This document shows, piece by piece, positions 55,655-64,000 of a DNA stretch of 64,000 nucleotides (its first letter is position 1; the number at the start of each line of letters is the position of its first letter). The notes under the pieces are model-generated. The model was given only the letters and a program-made list of their open reading frames with translations. It had not been told where the DNA came from and ran no database searches. The DNA comes from Hyphomicrobiaceae bacterium (GTDB lineage Bacteria > Pseudomonadota > Alphaproteobacteria > Rhizobiales > Hyphomicrobiaceae). Made by a program: the position numbers and the translations under genes. Location: positions 1 through 64,000 of the forward strand of contig WBUN01000015.1 of assembly GCA_008933705.1 (NCBI GenBank), in the 5' to 3' direction.

Positions 55655-56641
55655 CTACCCGAGCTCGAGCACCACGCGGCCTCTCACCTTGCCGGCCAGG
55701 ATCTCGGGCGCCAGCACGACGACGTCGCCGGCCGGCCGCGTGATGGTTGCGGCCGCCAGCCTGGCCTTGTCGAGATCGCGTGCGAGCCTGCCCCAGGCCT
55801 CGATGCGCGCGGCCTTGGGCGCCATAACGGAATCGATGCCCGCCAGCGTGACGCCGCGCAGGATGAACGGCGCCACGGACGTTGTCAGGTCCATGCCTTG
55901 TGCCAGCCCGCATGCGGCAACGGTGCCGCCATATCTGGTCATGCTGAGCGCATTGGCCAGCGTGTGGCTTCCCACCGCATCGACGGCGCCGTCCCAGCGC
56001 TCCTTGCCGAGCGGACGCGCCGGTCCGGACAGCTCTGCCCGGTCGATGATCTCGGCTGCGCCCAGCCCCTTGAGGTAGTCGGTCTCGCCGGCGCGGCCGG
56101 TCGATGCGATGACGCGATAGCCGAGCTTGGCCAGCAATGCGATGGCGACGCTGCCGACCCCGCCTGCCGCACCCGTGACCAGCACCGAGCCGCTGCCAGG
56201 CTTCACGCCGTGCCGCTCCAGCGCGAGGACGCACAGCATGGCGGTATAGCCCGCCGTGCCGACCGCCATCGCTTCCGCCGGCGAGAACTGCGCCGGCTTC
56301 TTGATCAGCCAGTCGCCCTTGACCCGTGCCATCTGGGCGTAGCCGCCGAAATGCGTCTCTCCGACACCCCAGCCGTTGAGGATCACCTCATCGCCGGGCT
56401 TGAACTCGCCATGCGTCGAGGCGGTCACGACGCCGGCGAAATCGATGCCCGGGATCATCGGCCAGCGCCTGATGACAGGGGCCTTGCCCGTGATCGCCAG
56501 ACCGTCCTTGTAGTTGATGGTCGAATGGCTGACGCGGACGAGGACGTCCCCCTCCATGAGCTCGGCTTCGCTCATCTCCCGCCACTCGGCGGCCTGGCCT
56601 GCATCGCCTTTCGAGACGACCAACGCCTTGAAACGCTGCAT
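55655..56641 (-). CDS. acuI: Acrylyl-CoA reductase AcuI-type oxidoreductase
   Basis: A 328-residue NADPH-dependent medium-chain dehydrogenase/reductase without the zinc-binding residues. Features include the substrate-site segment [16 protein letters not shown], the IPGIDFAG strand, [11 protein letters not shown] and the nucleotide motif [12 protein letters not shown]. It is closest to the YhdH/AcuI group, which reduces acryloyl-CoA to propionyl-CoA. The ATG at 56641 matches the family start. It runs in the same direction as lipA but is 155 bases upstream, with the repeat between. Confidence 0.87.
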   Translation of the reverse strand: MQRFKALVVSKGDAGQAAEWREMSEAELMEGDVLVRVSHSTINYKDGLAITGKAPVIRRWPMIPGIDFAGVVTASTHGEFKPGDEVILNGWGVGETHFGGYAQMARVKGDWLIKKPAQFSPAEAMAVGTAGYTAMLCVLALERHGVKPGSGSVLVTGAAGGVGSVAIALLAKLGYRVIASTGRAGETDYLKGLGAAEIIDRAELSGPARPLGKERWDGAVDAVGSHTLANALSMTRYGGTVAACGLAQGMDLTTSVAPFILRGVTLAGIDSVMAPKAARIEAWGRLARDLDKARLAAATITRPAGDVVVLAPEILAGKVRGRVVLELG

Positions 56642-57117
56642 CCCAGACCTCCCGTGGGCTCGTTGCACGGGCTCTCGTTACGCCATGCGGCCGGCACTGT
56701 CGAGAATTCGACCGGGTTGTATCTCAAGCCGGAATATCGTTCCGGTGGTCCTTCTGTGCCCGGTCAGCAACACTATCGAAGACTTTGGACGCGCCGCCTC
56801 AGCGGCGATCTTTTGCGTATTCTTAGGCACTACATCGGCCCTATTGTGGCAGGATTTAAGCGTTGTGAAGAACTCTTAGATTAATAAATCGTGAATACCA
56901 AAAGCAAGCCAAGTATTATCTCTTGTACAAGACTGAAATCGCTGTTGTCTGCGCGCATCAAGGGGTGCGGCGGCAAGGAAACTCCACGGCTAAACCTAAA
57001 ATTATTGCGCCGCAGCATTGAATTCATTTGGTCGGATGGGTGTTCGCCCCTAGACTCCCGCTCGTTGGTGCGGGGTGACCCGTGTCCAAGAACGCCGGCT
57101 TGCCCGGCAAGGAGGCC
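56642..57117. other. Gene-free, AT-richer region
   Basis: About 475 bases with lower GC than the flanks and no recognisable gene on either strand. It contains a short hairpin (CCGGAA with TTCCGG, five-base loop, near 56729-56745), AT-rich segments near 56865-56930 and 56995-57030, and probably the promoter of the following small ORF. It might be the scar of an old insertion, but no repeat or transposase fragment is visible. Confidence 0.4.
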
Positions 57118-57204
57118 ATGATGGAATTGCGAACAAGGCTCAACGTGCTTGCGGCCATCGTCTCCTTTGCATTCCTGACTGCAGTTGTCTTCGGTATGTT
57201 CTGA
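57118..57204 (+). CDS. Small membrane peptide of 28 codons
   Basis: ATG at 57118 (a second ATG follows) to TGA at 57202-57204. A near-perfect AAGGAGG ribosome site is 4 bases upstream. The peptide starts with a short charged segment (MMELRTRLN) and then consists of one hydrophobic helix (VLAAIVSFAFLTAVVFG), ending MF. This is the layout of single-span small membrane proteins. Isolated upstream AT-rich DNA and a terminator downstream support an independent transcript. It is too short for most gene finders. No known family is assigned. Confidence 0.6.
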   Translation: MMELRTRLNVLAAIVSFAFLTAVVFGMF

Positions 57205-57267
57205 TAAGGGATTGCAAGCACTGGCCGATCGCAGGGAAGCGGGATCGGTCGAGCCCATCGAAAAAGA

Positions 57268-57304
57268 GAAGGCGCGGGACACAAATCCCGCGCCTTCTTT
57301 ATTC
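57268..57304. terminator. Bidirectional rho-independent terminator
   Basis: An 11-bp perfect stem (GAAGGCGCGGG with CCCGCGCCTTC) and an 8-base loop. TTTATT follows on the plus strand; on the minus strand the flank reads TCTTTTTC. It therefore serves both the 28-codon ORF on the left and the leftward membrane protein gene on the right. Confidence 0.88.
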
Positions 57305-57324
57305 CGGCACCCTCGCTGGCGGGC

Positions 57325-57666
57325 TCAGCGCTTGATGGTGTAGCCCAGAATGGCGCCGGCCAGCACGGCGTACTCGCCCCGCACCCTCCCCCACGGAATG
57401 TCTGCCAGGAATTGCGGCCCGAACGTCCACAGCGCGGCGGCAATCAGCGCGAACACCAGCGCCCAGGACAACGTGTGGCTCGAAGGGGTTCCGACCTCTT
57501 TGAGAATCTGCGCGCTGATGATTCCGATCAGGAACACGACGATGGCCGCCACGAGCGCGAAGATGAACAGCCTGAACTGGCCGAATTTGATGTAGCTCAT
57601 GATCGTGACGGTGCCGAACCATCCAACCACGATCTGCAAGAGCAGCAGCACAAGACGTCCAAGCAT
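57325..57666 (-). CDS. Four-helix membrane protein of unknown function
   Basis: A 113-residue protein with four hydrophobic helices (about residues 4-22, 30-50, 62-80 and 95-110). The segment between helices 3 and 4 is IPWGRVRGEY and the last residues are basic. The ATG at 57666 precedes the first helix directly; a longer start adds a Cys/Arg-rich leader. It ends 21 bases before the bidirectional terminator. No family was recognised. Confidence 0.7.
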   Translation of the reverse strand: MLGRLVLLLLQIVVGWFGTVTIMSYIKFGQFRLFIFALVAAIVVFLIGIISAQILKEVGTPSSHTLSWALVFALIAAALWTFGPQFLADIPWGRVRGEYAVLAGAILGYTIKR

Positions 57667-57900
57667 CAGCCTCTCAGCCCCCGTGTGTGTTTCTGGCCGG
57701 CATTCGCAGCGGAGCCGGCATGGCATTCAGCGTAGCATGCGACTGGCCTCCCGAATGATACGAGAGGTCAGTTTTCCCCGGACTTGTGAGGCCCATACCC
57801 GGCCTGGTTCAAGTGCTGGCTGAGCCCGGGGCGATGCGTTCGCCCTGGGGTTGAACACGCCGGCCGCGTGCGCTGGCGCGGTAGCCACCTCTCGGTGCTC

Positions 57901-58902
57901 TCAGCGCTTGCCGCTGTCCACGAAGCTGCGCAGCATGGCGTCGAACAGCTCGGCCGCTTTGGGGCTGACGGCCCTGTACTTCTTCCACGCGGTGTCCTTG
58001 GCGATCTGCACCCAGGCGGCGTAGTCCTCGAACGACAGCTTCTCGATCTTGGCGCCCGCCTTGGTGAACTTCTCGACCGCGGCCTCCTCGGCTTCCCGCT
58101 GGGTCGCCTCGAAGTAGATGCTCGAGGCTTCGGCGGCCTGCTCGACGGCAATCCGCTCGTCCATGCTGAGGCTGTCCCAGACGGTCTTGGAGATGATGAT
58201 CGGCACGAGCACCGTGAGGGTGCTGTAGCCGCCGATGGTGGCGAACTGGGAGACCTCGTGGAGACCGAAGCTCATCAGCGTCTCATACGAGCTTTGCGAC
58301 ACCTCGAGCTTTCCCGTTTCCATCGAGGAGCGCAGCTCGCTCGGCGGAAGGCGCAAGATGCTGGCGCCGGCGGCCGCCAGCACCGTGTTGAACGCCTCCC
58401 CGCCGCTGCTGCGCGCAACCAGACCCTTGATGCTGTCGGGGCCCGTGACGGCCCGCTTGCGGCTCGCCATGCCGCCGTCGAACCACCACCAGGTCAGGAT
58501 GCGAAAGCCCTTCTCTTCGCAGAACTTCTGCAGCTTCTCCTCGAACTCCGAGCCTCTGAGCACGCCGGCCAGCTCCGCGTTTGCAGGCACCGCGGGCATG
58601 CTGACGATGGCCAGCTCGGGAATTTTCGCCGCGGCATAGGGCATGGGGTAGATGGAGAGCTCCATCTTGCCCTCCAGCAGAGCCTCGTACTGCTGGATGG
58701 GATCGACCTTGAGAGACGAGTTCGAATGCACGCTGGCCACGAGGTCGGGCGCGCGCTTGCGCAATTCGGCGGCGAACACGCGCGCTGCTTTGTGCCGCGC
58801 ATCGCTTTCGGCGAACTGGTGACCCAGACGCAGCTCCTTGGCCTCTGCCGCCGCAACGGACAGCACAAACGCAGCGCACAAAGCGCCTAACGCTCTTCTC
58901 AT
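57901..58902 (-). CDS. TRAP transporter substrate-binding protein (DctP family)
   Basis: A 333-residue periplasmic binding protein. The signal peptide is at residues 1-21 (cleavage near AEAKE). The mature start LRLGHQFAESDARHKAA and the ligand-binding Arg region GLVARSSGGEAFNTVL are typical of DctP proteins, which bind carboxylates or related anions. The membrane subunits (DctQ, DctM) are not adjacent, so it is either an orphan receptor or uses permeases encoded elsewhere. It is preceded by a 192-base gap with two hairpins on the metH side. Confidence 0.88.
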   Translation of the reverse strand: MRRALGALCAAFVLSVAAAEAKELRLGHQFAESDARHKAARVFAAELRKRAPDLVASVHSNSSLKVDPIQQYEALLEGKMELSIYPMPYAAAKIPELAIVSMPAVPANAELAGVLRGSEFEEKLQKFCEEKGFRILTWWWFDGGMASRKRAVTGPDSIKGLVARSSGGEAFNTVLAAAGASILRLPPSELRSSMETGKLEVSQSSYETLMSFGLHEVSQFATIGGYSTLTVLVPIIISKTVWDSLSMDERIAVEQAAEASSIYFEATQREAEEAAVEKFTKAGAKIEKLSFEDYAAWVQIAKDTAWKKYRAVSPKAAELFDAMLRSFVDSGKR

Positions 58903-58982
58903 GAACGCAATTCCCCCTAACGCCTGACCCAGAGAGCGCGCCCGCCTCGCAGCTCATCCCTCGCGCCGCCCGCGTTGAGCGG

Positions 58983-59004
58983 CGCCGTCCGATTTCGGAC
59001 GGCG
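58983..59004 (-). terminator. Palindromic hairpin downstream of metH
   Basis: A 10-bp perfect stem (CGCCGTCCGA with its complement) around a two-base centre, 90 bases past the metH stop. A second, shorter hairpin (GCTGCC/GGCAGC) lies between it and the gene. There is no U-tract, so it may protect the transcript end rather than terminate it. Confidence 0.4.
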
Positions 59005-59094
59005 GATGTAATGCTCGAATTGAGGCTGCCGAGAGGCAGCAGAATTGCGGGCATGCCGCAGATTCGCCGCTCTACTTGTTCCCCGCGGGATTGC

Positions 59095-61788
<2,694 letters not shown>

Positions 61789-61818
61789 CTCTATTGCGCT
61801 CCAACCGTGCCGCACGCT

Positions 61819-61909
61819 GTCATCCTCGGGCTTGTCCTGAGGATCCATCCCTCAACGAGCGCCGGAGCAAGGGGATGGATGGATGGTCGGGACAAGCCCA
61901 ACCATGACA
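61819..61909. repeat. Large inverted repeat between the two methionine synthase genes
   Basis: Two arms of about 30-38 bases, 61819-61851 and 61871-61909, are complementary with a few mismatches. Shared words include GGGCTTGTCC, ATCCATCC and the outer TGTCAT. The loop is about 20 bases. The element fills most of the 154 bases between the genes and resembles the GGGCTTGTCC...GGATCC-type intergenic palindromes common in Hyphomicrobiales (from recall). Confidence 0.8.
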
Positions 61910-61942
61910 CCCGCGATGACGCCCTTCGCCTCATGTCAGCAC

Positions 61943-63004
61943 TCACCCATGCACGAACGGTTCAAGGCCGGCGAGGCGCATCCTGCGCTCGATCTTCGGC
62001 ACCTTGCGCGGCGGATACTTCTCCACGTGCTCGCGGATCTCGGCGATGTGCTCGGGCGTCGAGCCGCAGCAGCCGCCGACGATGTTGAGCAGGCCCTCGC
62101 GCACCCACGGCTCGATGTGGCCGGCCATCTCGCAAGGTCCCTCGTCGTATTCGCCCATGGCGTTGGGCAGCCCGGCGTTGGGATAGGCGATGACCAGGCA
62201 TTCCGCCACGGCGGCGATCTCGGCGATGTAGGGCCGCATCAGCTCGGCGCCGAGCGCGCAGTTGAGGCCGAGCGCGAAGGGCTTCAGGTGGCGCATGGAG
62301 AAGTAGAAGGCCTCCGGCGTCTGGCCGGAGAGCGTCCGCCCCGACCGATCCGTGATGGTGCCCGAGATCATGAGCGGCAGCTCCACGCCCAGCTCGTCGA
62401 AGGCCTTGAGCGCGGCGAAACCGGCCGCCTTGGCATTCAGCGTATCGAAGATGGTCTCGATCAGCAGCACGTCGGCGCCGCCCTCGATGAGACCTCGTGC
62501 CTGCTCGCAGTAGGCCGTCACCAATTCATCGAATGTGATGTTGCGGAAGCCCGGGTTGTTGACGTCCGGCGAGATGGATGCCGTCCGGTTGGTCGGCCCC
62601 ATGGCGCCGGCAACGATGCGCGGCTGCTCCGGCGTCTTTGCCGTCACCGCGTCCGCCGCCTTGCGCGCAAGCTGCGCGGCGGCAAGGTTCATCTCGTAGG
62701 CCAGATCCTCCATGCCGTAGTCGGCGAGCGAGATGCGCTGCGCATTGAAGGTGTTGGTGCAGACGATGTCGGCACCTGCATCGAGGTAGCTCGTATGGAT
62801 GTCGGCGATGGCCTTTGGTTGCGTCAGCACCAGCAGGTCGTTGTTGCCCTTCACGGGCCTCCCATGATCGGCAAAGCGCGTGCCGCGGTAGCCGGCCTCC
62901 TCGAGCTTGAGGCGCTGGATCATCGTGCCCATGGCGCCGTCGATGATGAGAATGCGCTCGGCCGCCGCGGCCTTCAGCGCGGCGATGCGATCCTGGCGTG
63001 TCAT
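61943..63004 (-). CDS. Homocysteine S-methyltransferase domain protein (N-terminal part of methionine synthase)
   Basis: A 353-residue protein equivalent to the first domain of MetH. It has [28 protein letters not shown] and [16 protein letters not shown]. The zinc-binding cysteines are in LNCALGAE and [11 protein letters not shown], which activate homocysteine. It ends shortly after GGCCGS, so the pterin and cobalamin domains are supplied by the separate metH gene. Its ATG overlaps the metF stop by 4 bases, tying the three genes into one operon. Confidence 0.93.
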   Translation of the reverse strand: MTRQDRIAALKAAAAERILIIDGAMGTMIQRLKLEEAGYRGTRFADHGRPVKGNNDLLVLTQPKAIADIHTSYLDAGADIVCTNTFNAQRISLADYGMEDLAYEMNLAAAQLARKAADAVTAKTPEQPRIVAGAMGPTNRTASISPDVNNPGFRNITFDELVTAYCEQARGLIEGGADVLLIETIFDTLNAKAAGFAALKAFDELGVELPLMISGTITDRSGRTLSGQTPEAFYFSMRHLKPFALGLNCALGAELMRPYIAEIAAVAECLVIAYPNAGLPNAMGEYDEGPCEMAGHIEPWVREGLLNIVGGCCGSTPEHIAEIREHVEKYPPRKVPKIERRMRLAGLEPFVHG

Positions 63005-63921
63005 GCGTTGACCACCTTCTTTTCCGGAGCCGGCTCGGCCCTCAAGCCCAGCAGATGGCAGATGGCGTAGACGAGATCGGCCCGGTTCAGCGTGTAGAAG
63101 TGGAATTGCCGGATGCCCTGGTCGACCAGGTCCATCACCTGCTCGGCCGCCATGGCGGCGGCCACCAGATGCGTCGTCTGCGGATCGGCATCGAGTCCAT
63201 CGAACCGGCGCGCAAGCCAGGACGGGATGGTGGCGCCGCAGCGCGCGGCAAAGCCCGCCACCTGCTTGAAGTTGTGAATCGGCACGATGCCGGGGATGAT
63301 CGGCACCCAGATGCCGCGTGCGCGTGCCTGCTCGAGAAAGCGCACGTAGTGCGCATTGTCGAAGAAGAACTGCGTGATGACGCGGCTGGCGCCGGCGTCC
63401 ACCTTGGCTTTCAGATTGTCGAGGTCGTCCGCCACCGTCGGGCTGTCGGGGTGCTTCTCGGGGTAGCCGGCAACCGAGACGTCGAAATCGCCGATCCTCT
63501 TGAGGCCGGCCACCAGCTCGGCCGCATTGGCGTATCCGCCCAGATGCGGGCTGTAGGGGGTGCCGACGCCGGCCGGGGGATCGCCGCGCAGGGCCACGAC
63601 GTGATGCACGCCGGCCGCCCTGTAGTCGCGGGCCACCTCGTCCACCTCGGCCTTGGTCGCCTGCACGCAGGTCAGATGCGCCGCCGGCACCAGCTTGGTC
63701 TCGCGCGCAAGACGCGCAACCGTTGCATGCGTGCGCTCGCGCGTGCTGCCGCCTGCCCCGTAGGTGACGGAGACGAAACGCGGACGCAGCGGCTCCAGGC
63801 GCCGGATCGACGTCCACAGCGCCTCCTCCATCCTGTCCGTCTTGGGCGGAAAGAATTCGAACGAGACGTTGATGTCGCCATCGCCGACCAGCCGGCTGCG
63901 GCGCTCTTTGACGTTTTCCAT
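63001..63921 (-). CDS. metF: 5,10-methylenetetrahydrofolate reductase
   Basis: A 306-residue FAD enzyme that makes 5-methyltetrahydrofolate, the methyl donor for methionine synthase. The catalytic Glu lies in [13 protein letters not shown]. Folate and FAD contacts include [18 protein letters not shown] and [10 protein letters not shown], and the NFKQVAGFA helix follows. It is the first complete gene of the metF-homocysteine methyltransferase-metH operon. The promoter or riboswitch, if any, is outside the window or upstream of the partial gene. Confidence 0.96.
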   Translation of the reverse strand: MENVKERRSRLVGDGDINVSFEFFPPKTDRMEEALWTSIRRLEPLRPRFVSVTYGAGGSTRERTHATVARLARETKLVPAAHLTCVQATKAEVDEVARDYRAAGVHHVVALRGDPPAGVGTPYSPHLGGYANAAELVAGLKRIGDFDVSVAGYPEKHPDSPTVADDLDNLKAKVDAGASRVITQFFFDNAHYVRFLEQARARGIWVPIIPGIVPIHNFKQVAGFAARCGATIPSWLARRFDGLDADPQTTHLVAAAMAAEQVMDLVDQGIRQFHFYTLNRADLVYAICHLLGLRAEPAPEKKVVNA

Positions 63922-64000
63922 CTACGTGATCCGCTCCAGTCTCTGTTCGCCCGCCCCTTGGGTGGCCGCCGCGCCAGCGTCGGGCCTCGTCGCCACCCAT
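63922..64000 (-). CDS. Possible C-terminal end of a gene upstream of metF
   Basis: A frame open to the right window edge ends in TAG immediately before the metF ATG (63922-63924). The visible 25 residues (WVATRPDAG, ending EQRLERIT) have no recognisable motif. In other Hyphomicrobiales an ArsR-type regulator with a methyltransferase domain often precedes metF, which would fit, but the fragment is too short to confirm. Confidence 0.3.
   Translation of the reverse strand, partial: WVATRPDAGAAATQGAGEQRLERIT

Noticed and set aside
54552..56234. A continuous frame that would fuse lipA to sequence upstream
   Set aside because: The upstream part overlaps the acuI-like gene in another frame and the tandem repeat; LipA family proteins start at the ATG at 55499, which has a good ribosome site.
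61943..64000. A continuous frame that would extend the homocysteine methyltransferase through metF to the window edge
   Set aside because: The extension lies in a wrong frame of metF and has no similarity; the ATG at 63004 overlaps the metF stop as in coupled operons.

Overview
The window is a 64 kb stretch of high-GC chromosome from an alphaproteobacterium, most likely of the order Hyphomicrobiales (Rhizobiales). The basis is the fused ispDF gene, the dusB-ntrB-ntrC order, methionine synthase made as two polypeptides, a five-gene liv transporter, lipA next to ratA, and the codon usage. No phage, IS element, CRISPR array, rRNA or plasmid function is visible. Genes are dense, mostly single or in short operons on both strands.

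Region 1 (1-9.4 kb): the end of pdhC (pyruvate dehydrogenase E2), two small paralogous lipoproteins, lpdA (E3), an MFS exporter, a GlsB-type membrane protein, purB, a DadA-like FAD oxidoreductase and a P1 peptidase. Region 2 (9.5-15.1 kb): a branched-chain amino acid ABC transporter read leftward in the order livH-livM-livG-livF-DUF6867-livK. Region 3 (15.3-18.3 kb): a sulfur module with a double CDGSH protein, soxZ and soxY, divergent from a flavocytochrome c sulfide dehydrogenase flavoprotein. No soxXA, soxB or soxCD is present in the window.

Region 4 (18.6-30.6 kb): fatty acid metabolism. fadE-fadJ-fadI form a beta-oxidation operon behind a 28-bp palindrome. After a CAU-anticodon tRNA, an ELM1-family protein and a cyclophilin-like protein come a ketoacyl-ACP synthase with its own acyl carrier protein, divergent from a long-chain acyl-CoA ligase translationally coupled to a MerR regulator. 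The MerR protein is a good candidate to bind the fadE palindrome. Region 5 (30.6-40.4 kb): membrane proteins (AI-2E transporter family, LtrA), a PLP aminotransferase, tRNA-Lys, an IlvD/Edd dehydratase followed by an HMG-CoA-lyase-type enzyme, mazG, arfB and a rhodanese behind an AT-rich palindrome.

Region 6 (40.5-44.5 kb): pepA, then a small accessory patch with a nuclease gene missing its catalytic half and a lower-GC orphan lipoprotein. Region 7 (44.4-56.6 kb): ntrC-ntrB-dusB, ispDF, a MarR regulator, cinA, then a block of regulators (diguanylate cyclase, LuxR-type receptor, GntR regulator, small Cys-rich protein), then ratA, lipA and an acuI-like reductase. In many Hyphomicrobiales lipA-ratA-cinA-ispDF-dusB-ntrBC are close together, so the regulator block looks like an insertion. 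Region 8 (56.6-64 kb): a 28-codon small ORF and a bidirectional terminator, a four-helix membrane protein, a lone TRAP substrate-binding protein, and the methionine operon metF - homocysteine methyltransferase - metH, whose two synthase parts are separated by a large inverted repeat.
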